DNA of 39,229 nt from Buttiauxella warmboldiae (GCF_003818135.1 NZ_RPOH01000085.1:1-39229); one strand, 5' to 3'. Shown: positions 8,708-17,941, numbered from the stretch's first letter. A program made the numbers and translations. Notes: generated by a model from the sequence alone, not told the origin.

Positions 8708-9166
8708 TTATTTTGCCAAAGTGTTAGCTTTATTGCTGGAGTAGATGAAGAAAAGGGCGATGCCCAGGCAAATCACCGCACCAAGGCGGCTCATTGAAAA
8801 GTGAATGACCTCGTTGCCTAACCAGCCAAAATTATCAATAAGCATACTCATTGCCAGTTGACCAAAAATGACCGCAACCGTGGCAACAGCCGCACCAATA
8901 CGCTGAACAGCCAGGACCATCACGACGATGTAAGGAACACCACAAAATGCGCCAAGCAACTGCCATTTCGGCACGTCCAACAAGGTCAGGGCATGCTTTG
9001 GTTCAAAGAAGAAAATGAGCAGCGCCGTCACCAGTGCGCCTACGGAGAACGTCAGAAATGCACTGCGAAACACGCCAACCTGAGATCCTAATTTGCCATT
9101 AATTGCCGCCTGCATGCTCAGAACCGCACCGCCGATGACAGCCAGAATAATCATTACTATATTCAT
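8708..9166 (-). CDS. YdcZ/DUF606-type small inner-membrane protein (second of pair)
   Basis: A 152-residue hydrophobic protein with about five membrane segments. The first (residues 1-20, VMIILAVIGGAVLSMQAAINGKLG) carries the N-terminal pattern of the DUF606/YdcZ group in the drug/metabolite transporter superfamily. Such five-helix proteins often occur as adjacent pairs that probably form a heteromer, one half of a ten-helix DMT transporter each. It starts 9 bp after the stop of its paralogue at 9176-9610 on the same strand. Transported substrate is unknown. The neighbouring divergent LysR-type gene is the likely regulator. This pair is not found next to gyrA in E. coli K-12. Confidence 0.78.
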   Translation of the reverse strand: MNIVMIILAVIGGAVLSMQAAINGKLGSQVGVFRSAFLTFSVGALVTALLIFFFEPKHALTLLDVPKWQLLGAFCGVPYIVVMVLAVQRIGAAVATVAVIFGQLAMSMLIDNFGWLGNEVIHFSMSRLGAVICLGIALFFIYSSNKANTLAK

Positions 9167-9175
9167 AGAGTTACC

Positions 9176-9610
9176 TCAGATTTTTGCCACAAGGAATAGC
9201 GCGGCAATAATAAATATCAGCGCAATAATACGTTTGCTGTCAATTTTCCGATGGGCAGTCCCAAACAGGGCGTAGTGGTCAATCATCAGACTCTTGAAAA
9301 CCTGTCCTGCCAGAATGCCAATCATCGTCATCGCAATGCCGATGCTGGGAACTGCAACCGTCAGGATAACGACGTAAATCGGGCCAAGGATGCCCCCCAG
9401 CAGAGTCCATGATGGCTGAGTAAAAAATGAAGCGCTGTTGCGTGGGCTAAAGAACAGCATCAACAGAAATGTGAGCGCAGCACCCACGCCGAAAATACTA
9501 AATGTTGCCCACAGGTCTCCAACCTCGCTTCCCAGCGGTCCCAATAACCCAGCTTCAACAGATAGCCCCATCCCGCCCGCAATAACGAGTAATATCAATA
9601 TAAGCTGCAT
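9176..9610 (-). CDS. YdcZ/DUF606-type small inner-membrane protein (first of pair)
   Basis: A 144-residue hydrophobic protein with about five membrane segments, beginning MQLILILLVIAGGMGLSVEA, the same N-terminal pattern as the adjacent 152-residue protein. The two share size, topology and the central helix-loop order but have diverged, as is usual for dual DMT half-transporters. The start at 9610 lies about 100 bp from the divergent LysR-type gene, so they share a control region containing two TATAAT hexamers. Export or import of a small molecule across the inner membrane is the family role; the substrate cannot be read from sequence. Confidence 0.78.
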   Translation of the reverse strand: MQLILILLVIAGGMGLSVEAGLLGPLGSEVGDLWATFSIFGVGAALTFLLMLFFSPRNSASFFTQPSWTLLGGILGPIYVVILTVAVPSIGIAMTMIGILAGQVFKSLMIDHYALFGTAHRKIDSKRIIALIFIIAALFLVAKI

Positions 9611-9655
9611 ATAACACTCTCCGGTAATTTGGCCCGGGATCGTATAGCAGCGAGC

Positions 9656-9676
9656 TATAATGAAAAACGGTATAAT
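9656..9676 (+). promoter_or_regulatory. Divergent control region with two -10-like hexamers
   Basis: Two TATAAT hexamers lie at 9656-9661 and 9671-9676, 15 bp apart, between the divergent YdcZ pair and the LysR-type gene. No strong -35 is seen, which fits activator-dependent control. Which hexamer is used is not known. Confidence 0.4.
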
Positions 9677-9706
9677 TCAGGAAACACTTTTGCAGGAATC
9701 AGAATA

Positions 9707-10642
9707 ATGTACGATCCTGGTGCCATAAATTTTCGCACGCTGATATTTTTTATCGGTGTATTTGAGGAACAGAGCTTCTCTGTTGTAGCAAGACGTGAAG
9801 GAGTTTCAGCGTCGATGATCTCACGTGTGATTCTTCAACTTGAAGACACGCTTGGGCAGCAGCTTTTTTATCGCAATACCCGAGCAGTTATTCCTACGGA
9901 AGCGGGCAGACTCTTCATTGATTATGCCCGGACAATGACTGACCAACTGAGCGAAGCCCGCAAAGAGATGCTGGACAGATCCCTGGAACCCTCAGGGCTA
10001 ATTAGAATTAACGCGCCTGTGTTCTTTGGCCAGCGCCATATTGCGCCCTGGCTTACCGCTCTTTCAGCCCGCTACCCACGATTGCTGATTGAATTGACAC
10101 AGACGGATGATTATATCGACCCGCTCAAAGATGCCTCTGACCTGATTTTCAGAATTGGCACACTAACCGATTCCACTTTCCATGCCCGTATATTTGGAAC
10201 CCAGCGTTATCATCTGGTTGCCTCACCTGGCTATATAGAAAAATATGGCAATCCAGAATTACCTGCCGAACTCCATCAACATAAATGCCTGGTTTACAAA
10301 GGATCATCTGGCCCGAATCGTTGGCTATTCAGGGAACCCGGCGGCAGCTGGACTCACTATCCTGTTGCTGGCTTACTCATTTCCAATAACGCTGAATCCT
10401 TACTTACCAGTGCGCAGGGAGGTATGGGAATGGTTCTTTTTCCTGACTGGCTTATTGGCGACAGTCTTAAAAAGGGTCTGCTTGTCAGAGTTATGGGCGG
10501 ATTCGAGGCCGCGATTAAAACTGAGCCACAGCATGTTGCCGCCATCTATCCCAACGCGCGGCACCCTCCGTTAAATGTACGGGCAGTGATTGATTATTTC
10601 GTGGAAGTTTACGGTTCGCCGCTTTACTGGCAGTTTGACTGA
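9707..10642 (+). CDS. LysR-type transcriptional regulator
   Basis: A 311-residue protein with the LysR layout: a winged helix-turn-helix over about residues 5-65 (FFIGVFEEQSFSVVARREGVS, then the LysR helix ending LGQQLFYRNTR) and a periplasmic-binding-like effector domain from about 92. The pattern FRIGTLTDS and the C-terminal PLNVRAVIDYF resemble the CrgA-like subgroup. The start at 9707 has AGGA upstream and places the HTH at the usual distance from the N-terminus; a longer frame would overlap the divergent promoter. It is transcribed away from the two YdcZ-type genes and is the likely local regulator of that pair, by the usual LysR arrangement. The effector is unknown. Confidence 0.88.
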   Translation: MYDPGAINFRTLIFFIGVFEEQSFSVVARREGVSASMISRVILQLEDTLGQQLFYRNTRAVIPTEAGRLFIDYARTMTDQLSEARKEMLDRSLEPSGLIRINAPVFFGQRHIAPWLTALSARYPRLLIELTQTDDYIDPLKDASDLIFRIGTLTDSTFHARIFGTQRYHLVASPGYIEKYGNPELPAELHQHKCLVYKGSSGPNRWLFREPGGSWTHYPVAGLLISNNAESLLTSAQGGMGMVLFPDWLIGDSLKKGLLVRVMGGFEAAIKTEPQHVAAIYPNARHPPLNVRAVIDYFVEVYGSPLYWQFD

Positions 10643-10663
10643 GCATGTTTGCGTGCTAGTGCA

Positions 10664-10909
10664 TTTGCTCGCATTCGCGCCTGCCACCCGGGAATGAAAG
10701 AGCAAATCATTGATCTTGTCATGAACCACTCAGGTATCCGTGATACCGCACGGGCGTTGCATATCAGTATTAATGCTGTTGTGCGCACCTTAAAAAACTC
10801 TCGCCGCGATGTGTCACTACGCTGCTGGACAACCTGCAAATCCAGCTTATCGGCGAAGTCGATGAAATAGGGCCATTTGTGGGCAATAAGAAGCAGCCGC
10901 GCTGGTTGC
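10664..10909 (+). mobile_element. IS1-family remnant (insA 3' part and insB 5' part)
   Basis: Frame 1 (from about 10664) encodes the C-terminal half of an InsA-like protein: KEQIIDLVMNHSGIRDTARA followed by an HTH and RTLKNS. Immediately after comes the heptamer AAAAAAC (10792-10798), the classic IS1 -1 frameshift site. In the -1 frame, 10801-10909 encodes VTTLLDN...EVDEIGPFVGNKKQPRWL, matching the N-terminal part of InsB up to the first catalytic Asp region. Homology stops at about 10909. Both element ends and most of insB are missing, so it cannot move. It lies between the LysR-type gene and rcsC and reads in frame into rcsC. Confidence 0.75.
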
Positions 10910-10977
10910 GGGCCGCCATTTTTGCGGCTACCTTAACGGCATCCAACGTTTGGCCATTTTCCACGATCGGGCTCAAT

Positions 10978-13827
10978 TTGAAATATCTTGTCTCTTTTCG
11001 CACCACGCTAAAAGTCTCCCGCTACCTGTTTCGGGCCCTGGCTTTATTACTCTGGCTGCTGGTTGCGCTCTTTTCGGTGTTCTATATCGTGAATGCCCTG
11101 CACCAAAAAGAGTCGGAAATTCGTCAGGAGTTTAATATCAGCTTCGACCAGGCGCAGCGCTATATCCAGCGTACGTCTGATGTGGTGAAAGAGCTGAAGT
11201 ACATCGCGGAAAATCGCCTTACCGCCAGCAACGGCGTGTTACCGGCGGTGGAAAATGAAGACAATAGAGTCGATCCTCCGAACTTTATGCCGTTATTCCC
11301 GGATTCTGACTGCTCGGCGGTTAGCTCCAGCTGGCGCTCTTCTTTGCAGTCGCTGGCGTGGTTTCTGCGCTACTGGCGGGACAACTTCTCCGCGGCCTAC
11401 GATCTTAATCGCGTCTTCTTAATTGGCGGCGACAATCTGTGCATGGCGGATTTTGGCCTGCGTGAGATGCCGCTGGAGCGCGAAAAGGCGCTGAAAACGC
11501 TGCACGCGCGCATTATGAAGTACCGCAACGCGCCTCAGGACGAGCGCAGTAATAGCATCTACTGGATTGGCCAGGGTTCGCGCCCGGGGATTGGCTATTT
11601 CTATACCCTGACGCCGGTTTATCTGGCTAATCGCCTGCAGGCGCTGCTGGGGATAGAGCAAACCATCCGTATGGAAAACTTCCTGTCACCGGGTTCAATG
11701 CCGATTGGCGTGACGATTCTCGATGAAAACAGCCACCCGCTGATCTCCCTGACCGGCCCGGAAACGCGTATTCAGCCCGATGAAAAATGGCTGCAGGAGC
11801 GCTCATGGTTTGGCTATACCGCGGGCTTTAAGCAATTTATTCTCAAGAAAAACTTGCCGCCGTCATCGATGAGCGTGGTCTATTCGGTACCCGTGGATAT
11901 GGTGCTGGAAAGTATCCGCATGCTGATCCTCAATGCGCTACTGCTGAATATTCTGGTTGGGGTGGTGCTGTTTACCCTGGCGCGCATGTATGAAAAACGG
12001 ATATTTATTCCGGCGGAAAACGATGCCCTGCGCCTTGAAGAGCACGAGCAGTTCAATCGCAAAATCGTGGCCTCGGCGCCGGTTGGCATCTGTATTCTGC
12101 GTACTCAGGACGGAACCAATATTCTGAGTAATGAGCTGGCACATAACTACCTCAATATGCTGACCCATGAAGACCGGCAGCGGCTGACGCAAATTATTTG
12201 CGGCCAGCAGGTTAACTTTGTTGACGTGCTGACCAGCAGCCATACCAATCTGCAGATAAGCTTTGTTCATTCGCGCTATCGTAACGAAAACGTGGCGATT
12301 TGCGTGCTGGTGGATGTCAGCGCGCGCGTCAAAATGGAAGAGTCGCTACAGGAAATGGCGCAGGCCTCTGAGCAGGCGAGCCAGTCAAAATCGATGTTCC
12401 TTGCCACCGTCAGCCATGAGCTGCGTACCCCGCTGTACGGGATTATCGGGAACCTGGATTTGCTGCAGACCAAAGAGTTGCCGAAAGGAGTGGATCGCCT
12501 GGTGACGGCGATGAATAACTCTTCCAGCCTGTTGCTGAAAATCATCAGCGATATTCTCGACTTCTCAAAAATAGAATCTGAGCAGTTAAAAATAGAGCCG
12601 CGTGAGTTTTCACCGCGCGAGGTGATGAGCCACATCACCGCGAACTATCTGCCGCTGGTGGTGCGTAAACAGCTCGGCCTGTACTGCTTTATTGAACCGG
12701 ATGTGCCGCTGACGCTGCAGGGCGACCCGATGCGTTTACAGCAGGTGATTTCCAACTTGCTCAGTAACGCCATCAAATTTACCGATATCGGCTGCATTGT
12801 TCTGCATGTCAGCGTGCAGGGCGATTACCTCTCTTTACGCGTGCGCGATACGGGCGTGGGCATTCCGGCTAAAGAGGTCACGCGCCTGTTCGACCCGTTC
12901 TTCCAGGTGGGCACTGGCGTGCAGCATAACTTCCAGGGCACCGGCCTGGGGCTGGCCATCTGCGAGAAATTAATCAGCATGATGGATGGCGATATTTCGG
13001 TTGATACCGAAGTGGGCATGGGCAGCCAGTTTACGATCCGTATTCCTTTATATGGCGCCAGGTATGCCGAACAGGCGCAGGTGGAAGGGCTGGTAAATAA
13101 GCGCTGCTGGCTGGCCGTGCGCAATGCTTCGCTAAACCATTTTCTGGAAACTTTGCTGCTCAGAAACTCGTTTGATGTCCGACAGTATCAGGGCGAAACG
13201 CCGGACAGCGACGATATTCTGATTGCCGATAATGAGCTGGAAAAAGAGTGGGAAGGGCGTGCGGCGATCGTTTTCTGCCGTCGCCATATCGGTATTCCGA
13301 TAGAGGCTTCACCGCGCCGCTGGCTGCATAGCCTCGCAGCACCTCACGATATTATGCTGTTGCTGGGCCGGATCTATAGCGTTACGGTTAACCTGCCGGG
13401 CAGCGATACCGAAGCGCCGGTTTCCACCAGCAATGAAGAACGCAATGATGACATGATGATCCTGGTGGTTGACGATCATCCTATCAACCGTCGCCTGCTG
13501 GCAGATCAGCTGGGATCGCTAGGCTACCAGTGCAAAACGGCAAACGACGGTGTCGATGCGCTCAATGTGCTGAGTAAGAACCACATTGATATTGTGCTAA
13601 GCGACGTCAACATGCCGAACATGGACGGCTACCGCCTGACGCAGCGCATTCGCCAGTTGGGCTTAACCCTGCCGGTCGTGGGCGTGACGGCAAATGCGCT
13701 GGCCGAAGAGAAGCAGCGCTGTATTGAGTCGGGGATGGATAGCTGCCTGTCCAAACCGGTAACGCTCGAGATCCTCAGGAAGACGGTCGATCTTTATGCG
13801 GCGCGGGTGCGTAACGGACGGAAGTAA
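10978..13827 (+). CDS. rcsC: Rcs phosphorelay hybrid sensor histidine kinase
   Basis: From a TTG at 10978 this encodes 949 residues, exactly the length of E. coli RcsC, beginning (M)KYLVSFRTTLKVSRYLFRA. Order: TM1 (about 19-40), periplasmic domain, TM2 (about 314-336), linker, HisKA with H480 in TVSHELRTP, HATPase with NLLSNAIKF, DTGVGI and GTGLGL, an RcsC-specific linker domain, and a C-terminal receiver with D876 in VLSDVNMPNMDGY. It passes phosphate through RcsD to RcsB in response to envelope stress. The frame stays open upstream into an IS1 remnant, and a GTG at 10879 could add 33 residues; the family match supports 10978. It converges on rcsB. Confidence 0.95.
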   Translation: MKYLVSFRTTLKVSRYLFRALALLLWLLVALFSVFYIVNALHQKESEIRQEFNISFDQAQRYIQRTSDVVKELKYIAENRLTASNGVLPAVENEDNRVDPPNFMPLFPDSDCSAVSSSWRSSLQSLAWFLRYWRDNFSAAYDLNRVFLIGGDNLCMADFGLREMPLEREKALKTLHARIMKYRNAPQDERSNSIYWIGQGSRPGIGYFYTLTPVYLANRLQALLGIEQTIRMENFLSPGSMPIGVTILDENSHPLISLTGPETRIQPDEKWLQERSWFGYTAGFKQFILKKNLPPSSMSVVYSVPVDMVLESIRMLILNALLLNILVGVVLFTLARMYEKRIFIPAENDALRLEEHEQFNRKIVASAPVGICILRTQDGTNILSNELAHNYLNMLTHEDRQRLTQIICGQQVNFVDVLTSSHTNLQISFVHSRYRNENVAICVLVDVSARVKMEESLQEMAQASEQASQSKSMFLATVSHELRTPLYGIIGNLDLLQTKELPKGVDRLVTAMNNSSSLLLKIISDILDFSKIESEQLKIEPREFSPREVMSHITANYLPLVVRKQLGLYCFIEPDVPLTLQGDPMRLQQVISNLLSNAIKFTDIGCIVLHVSVQGDYLSLRVRDTGVGIPAKEVTRLFDPFFQVGTGVQHNFQGTGLGLAICEKLISMMDGDISVDTEVGMGSQFTIRIPLYGARYAEQAQVEGLVNKRCWLAVRNASLNHFLETLLLRNSFDVRQYQGETPDSDDILIADNELEKEWEGRAAIVFCRRHIGIPIEASPRRWLHSLAAPHDIMLLLGRIYSVTVNLPGSDTEAPVSTSNEERNDDMMILVVDDHPINRRLLADQLGSLGYQCKTANDGVDALNVLSKNHIDIVLSDVNMPNMDGYRLTQRIRQLGLTLPVVGVTANALAEEKQRCIESGMDSCLSKPVTLEILRKTVDLYAARVRNGRK

Positions 13828-13836
13828 AAGATAAAA

Positions 13837-13864
13837 AAAGTGGATGCCGCTGATGCGCATCCAC
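13837..13864 (-). terminator. Terminator between convergent rcsC and rcsB
   Basis: GTGGATGC (13840-13847) and GCATCCAC (13857-13864) form a perfect 8-bp stem. On the minus strand it is followed by seven T residues, so it is a strong terminator for rcsB. On the plus strand the tail is weaker, so it may also serve rcsC. Confidence 0.75.
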
Positions 13865-13923
13865 CTTATCTGAACCTTGCTTTCTTGTGCGTCGGACTAG
13901 CGTAAGCGGCATCCGATACTGGC

Positions 13924-14574
13924 TTACTCTTTGTCAGCCGGCGACAGGCTCACCGAGGAGAGATAGTTCAGCAGGGCGATATCATTTTCAACACCCAGCT
14001 TCATCATGGCTGATTTTTTCTGGCTGCTGATGGTTTTGATGCTGCGGTTGAGCTTACGGGCGATCTCCGTCACCAGGAAACCTTCCGCGAACAGGCGCAG
14101 CACTTCGCTCTCTTTAGGCGACAAACGCTTATCGCCATAGCCACCCGCGCTGATTTTTTCCAGCAGGCGGGAAACGCTCTCCGGGGTGAATTTTTTACCT
14201 TTCTGCAACGCGGCCAGCGCTTTTGGTAAGTCGGTTGGCGCGCCTTGCTTGAGTACAATCCCTTCGATATCAAGCTCTAATACCGCGCTCAAAATAGCCG
14301 GGTTATTGTTCATGGTCAGAACGATTATCGAAAGGTGAGGGAAGTGACGCTTGATATATTTGATAAGCGTAATGCCGTCGCCATATTTGTCGCCGGGCAT
14401 TGAGAGATCGGTTATCAAAACATGCGCATCAAGCTTTGGCAGATTAGTGATAAGCGCTGTGGAATCTTCAAATTCACCGACAACATTCACCCACTCGATC
14501 TGCTCGAGAGATTTACGAATGCCGAACAGGACAATCGGATGGTCGTCGGCAATAATTACGTTCATACTGTTCAT
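13924..14574 (-). CDS. rcsB: Rcs response regulator
   Basis: A 216-residue NarL/FixJ-type response regulator almost identical to E. coli RcsB. The receiver domain (about 1-125) has the acidic pair D10-D11 and the phosphoacceptor D56 in LITDLSMPG. The C-terminal LuxR-type HTH (about 145-210) contains LSPKESEVLRLFAEG and IKTISSQKKSAM. It receives phosphate from RcsD and controls capsule, motility, division and acid-resistance genes, alone or with partners such as RcsA. It starts 16 bp after the rcsD stop on the same strand; in E. coli rcsB has an additional promoter inside rcsD. A strong terminator follows it. Confidence 0.98.
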   Translation of the reverse strand: MNSMNVIIADDHPIVLFGIRKSLEQIEWVNVVGEFEDSTALITNLPKLDAHVLITDLSMPGDKYGDGITLIKYIKRHFPHLSIIVLTMNNNPAILSAVLELDIEGIVLKQGAPTDLPKALAALQKGKKFTPESVSRLLEKISAGGYGDKRLSPKESEVLRLFAEGFLVTEIARKLNRSIKTISSQKKSAMMKLGVENDIALLNYLSSVSLSPADKE

Positions 14575-14590
14575 CTAATAGGCTACCTTG

Positions 14591-17248
14591 CTACAGCAAA
14601 CTTTTGACGTAAGCGTCAATATCGCTGGTATATTTTTGTATGTTGGCAGCATCACTTTCACGAATGTGATGCTCTAACGTTTCACATAACTGCTTGCCTG
14701 GTACCAGATTGAGCATGGCGAACACCCCTTTTAAACGGTGTGCGGTTTGCGCCAGCGCGGCGAAATCGTGCGCTGCAGCTTCAGTATACAATCTCCTAAC
14801 ATCTTCCGGTACCGTATCAACAAACAGCGCGTAATAGCCGCTGGCGTGAAGCTGGGCATTTTCATCGCCGCCCAGCGGCGACGCGGAAATGCCTTCCTGC
14901 GCCAGCTGCTCTTCTATCAGCTGTAGCACCGCATCCTGCATGGCATTACTGATATTAAAATTCACCCGGAACTGGCCCGGGCCAAGCTTACGCATTCCGT
15001 TCTCATCATCGCTTAAAAGCAAACCGGAAGATGTAAGATTAGACGGATTATCGGTCAGGAAGATATCAAACTCTTGACTGGCCAGTCTTTCATCGGGGGT
15101 GATGCAGTGAGCCCCCCAGTTTTCCAGCTGGCGGGTCACAATATTGCGCACCTCATTGGCGGTGATATCAACCATCGCCACCACATCATCAAGCAGTTTT
15201 TCTTCCTGCTCCTCATGCTGGGGTTCGGCTGCCATGCAGATGTGCAGGTGGTAGCGGGTACCAATTCCCGCGCGGGTTTTGATATTCAGATACCCGCCCA
15301 GCTTACGCGACAGACGATCGCATAAATAAAACGTTAAGCCGTTAGCACGCCCGTAACGATCTTCGCTGGTTTCGTTAAGGAACGGGAAGTGGAGATTATC
15401 GACTTCGCCCGCGCTAATGCCTTCGCCGGTATCCAGAATACGGAACAGCAGACGCTCGGGCCCGGACTCTTCTTCGCTGATATCCAGGGTGATTTTGCCA
15501 ATCTGGGTAGTGGTCACGGAATAATGCAGCAGCAGCTGTAGTACTTTACGCAATGCTTCCCGGTCGCCGTGACGCTCTTCATCAGCCGCCAGATGATTGT
15601 TAATCAACAGCTGTAAACCCTTACGTTTGATAATCGGCAGCATCTCAAGCACGACTTCATCAATTAGCGGCTGGATAGCGAACCGGGCGGCGCTGGTTTT
15701 CCAGCTATCGGTTTCCAGCGTATTGAGCAGCTGGATCTCTTCCACCAGGCGCACCATGCTTTGCGCTTCATTCGCAACTGTGCGCGCCTCAGGGGTATTG
15801 AGCGCGCTGGCATGCTCGGCGATATTTTTCACCGGCCGCTGCAGCGCTTCGCCAATGTTCTGCATAAAGGCCATACGCCCCTGCTGATTCTTTTCATACA
15901 GGCGCTGAGCCTGCTTTAGCTTTTTGTTCACCAGGATCTCTCTGTCCTGGTCGCGAATCACAAAGATCTGCGTACGCGAGGCAATCTGGCTACGGAACTG
16001 GCGAATTTCATACAGTTCGTTATTGATGGTCGCCTGGATCACGCCCTGGTGCTGTTCAGCCATCGCAATGATGTTTTGCAGATTCAGGTGCGGCAGCAGG
16101 TGGTCGGCAATCTTATTGCTGATGACCGTACGGTTTGAATCCAGATCGTGTACCAGCAGGCCCAGCGGTAATTGCGCGACAATCTCTTCATTTAACGCGC
16201 GCAGAATTTGTAATTCGCCATTGCCGTTTGGGGCGTCAACAGGACGCGCAGCCTGCTGACGGAAAGTCGTGAAGCCAAACAGCGCCAGCACCAGCAGGCC
16301 GATATTAAGCAGCAGCGGCAATAAAATATTCTGCAAGGTATCCATCAGCAGGGTGCCGAGTGGAACCTGCCAGACCAGGCGCAGATGGGTGGTAGCAAGC
16401 GGGGAGGCTATTTCAATCCTGGCACCGTTAAAATTAATGGTGATGCTGTCGGGTCCCTCTTTTTCTGCGCCGTTGGCCACGGCGGGAACATCACGAGCCT
16501 CCAGGCGGAAGCTATCGAGCGACATACCCGGCGGTATTAAATCATTGATGGGCAAATCAAATGCCACGACGGTTGCCAGATGTCCCGGCTGATTAAAGGT
16601 AGTCCGCAGGGTAAAGTAGTAGCCGTTTTGCCAGGCAAGGTGGCGCAGCTGGGAAAAACTTTCCCTTTCATCCAGCGCGTTTGCCTGCTGGAGCATTTCA
16701 GCGCGGCGGGAATCAGCGATTAAACTCACCCCGTTTTCTTTCAGGCCAGATGAAAGGTCTTTTAACGGCAGGGTGGAGACCAGGATCATGCTGTTATCCT
16801 GCCCGTTTAAATAGTACATCGACCACGGGTTGTTTTCGGCCCCCCACAGCGTATCAAGATAAGTTGAGATGCGTTGTGTCATATCAAGCGTGGAGCCGTC
16901 GTGGGAGCCAAAGATCAGCGCTTCGGTTTTGCGGCGCGGTTTCTCCAGATAGTAAACATCCTGACGCAGGCGAGTTTCCTGTAAACCGTCGCTTGCCGGG
17001 GCCGTTGAAACGGCAATATTGTCATAAATCTGCCAGGTGGCGTAACGATAGGTATCAACCCGCTTGTGCAGCGCATGGGTGATATCGACAATCTGATAGC
17101 TCTTATCTTTAAGCCAGGTGTTGACGGCGCTTTGTACCATGACGCCCATGGCAACCAGCAGCACGACTATCAATAACAGGAAGAAGCGCGTGATATTGCC
17201 GGGAATAAGCGAAAATTTATTAGGGATCATACGGTCTGACTGACTCAT
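14591..17248 (-). CDS. rcsD: Rcs phosphotransfer protein (HPt), inner membrane
   Basis: An 885-residue protein (E. coli RcsD has 890). TM1 lies at about residues 18-38 (ITRFFLLLIVVLLVAMGVMV), followed by a periplasmic region, TM2 (LLLNIGLLVLALFGF), a kinase-like domain that lacks the catalytic histidine motif, and a C-terminal HPt domain with the acceptor H837 in TAHRLKGVFAMLN. It relays phosphate from RcsC to RcsB and is the docking point for IgaA in the family. The start at 17246-17248 (MSQSDRMIPNKF) matches the family; a longer frame would add 19 residues without match. It is upstream of rcsB in the same direction. Confidence 0.96.
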   Translation of the reverse strand: MSQSDRMIPNKFSLIPGNITRFFLLLIVVLLVAMGVMVQSAVNTWLKDKSYQIVDITHALHKRVDTYRYATWQIYDNIAVSTAPASDGLQETRLRQDVYYLEKPRRKTEALIFGSHDGSTLDMTQRISTYLDTLWGAENNPWSMYYLNGQDNSMILVSTLPLKDLSSGLKENGVSLIADSRRAEMLQQANALDERESFSQLRHLAWQNGYYFTLRTTFNQPGHLATVVAFDLPINDLIPPGMSLDSFRLEARDVPAVANGAEKEGPDSITINFNGARIEIASPLATTHLRLVWQVPLGTLLMDTLQNILLPLLLNIGLLVLALFGFTTFRQQAARPVDAPNGNGELQILRALNEEIVAQLPLGLLVHDLDSNRTVISNKIADHLLPHLNLQNIIAMAEQHQGVIQATINNELYEIRQFRSQIASRTQIFVIRDQDREILVNKKLKQAQRLYEKNQQGRMAFMQNIGEALQRPVKNIAEHASALNTPEARTVANEAQSMVRLVEEIQLLNTLETDSWKTSAARFAIQPLIDEVVLEMLPIIKRKGLQLLINNHLAADEERHGDREALRKVLQLLLHYSVTTTQIGKITLDISEEESGPERLLFRILDTGEGISAGEVDNLHFPFLNETSEDRYGRANGLTFYLCDRLSRKLGGYLNIKTRAGIGTRYHLHICMAAEPQHEEQEEKLLDDVVAMVDITANEVRNIVTRQLENWGAHCITPDERLASQEFDIFLTDNPSNLTSSGLLLSDDENGMRKLGPGQFRVNFNISNAMQDAVLQLIEEQLAQEGISASPLGGDENAQLHASGYYALFVDTVPEDVRRLYTEAAAHDFAALAQTAHRLKGVFAMLNLVPGKQLCETLEHHIRESDAANIQKYTSDIDAYVKSLL

Positions 17249-17694
17249 TGTTAGCGCGCAACCCGGCGAGCATTCGCCACTTAAAAAAAATCCATAGCTC
17301 TGCAAGGCAAGCCGGCAGGCATATCGCTGTTAGCAATTAAACCAACGCATCCTTAGCAAGGATACCTGTAACCCGCGCCGGCGTCATCGTTTCAGTCCTG
17401 AAAACTCAACGAGTATAATTCGAAATCGCTACTTTTCCAGACTATTGATAAGTAGTCAAAATAACGCCAGTGGCCGAGGATATTTCCATCAACCTGGCGG
17501 AGTAATTTTGTACAAATTAATTTTCCCTGTACAACTATTTCTTATGAAATCATTGTCTATTTAGGTTGGCTTTTTTAAGAAAGTTCTCAAAATAACGTCA
17601 AGTTTTTCTATAAGCGCAGCGGGGGATTTGTTAATAGATGTTATTTATTTGCATGGAGTAGCACAAAACGATGCGGCGTGAGGTAAAGAAAGGT
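17249..17694. other. rcsD upstream region, no gene seen
   Basis: This 446-bp AT-rich stretch lies between the rcsD start and the micF terminator. It contains a small hairpin (ATCCTT 17349-17354, AAGGAT 17358-17363) in the rcsD leader, and an 8-bp palindrome TTGTACAA near 17508. It must carry the rcsDB promoter, but no hexamer pair stands out. I see no credible reading frame. Confidence 0.4.
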
Positions 17695-17786
17695 AAAAAA
17701 AACCGGATGCAAGCATCCGGTGGAAATTAGGGATAAACAGACATTCAAACCTGAATGACGGTAATAAATAACTTAATGATGATAGC
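17695..17786 (-). ncRNA. micF: MicF antisense RNA
   Basis: On the minus strand the sequence begins GCTATCATCATTAAG, the conserved MicF 5' seed that pairs with the ompF leader, and ends in a stem-loop (CCGGATGC, GCATCCGG) followed by eight T residues. Total length is about 92 nt, against 93 in E. coli. MicF represses translation of the porin OmpF mRNA with Hfq. It lies in the conserved position between rcsD and ompC, divergent from ompC, and shares the OmpR-binding region. The internal stretch TTATTTATTACCGTCATTCA is also conserved. Assignment is from sequence recognition and synteny. Confidence 0.92.
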
Positions 17787-17941
17787 GAGGGTTATTTTAT
17801 AGAAAGCTAAGAGTTGTGTTTTATCATTCAGTGCTACCGCTATTTATTTTTGTAACCTATTGATTTTAATTGAGAGTATATTTATTTTGACGATTTGTGC
17901 TTATATTATTGTCTTTTTGTGCGGAAAAAAGTTCCCTTGAA

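Noticed and set aside
8509-8727. 72-codon frame between the ASCH gene and the YdcZ pair
   Set aside because: It starts at a non-ATG codon, spans an inverted repeat and runs into the 3' end of the YdcZ-type gene on the other strand.
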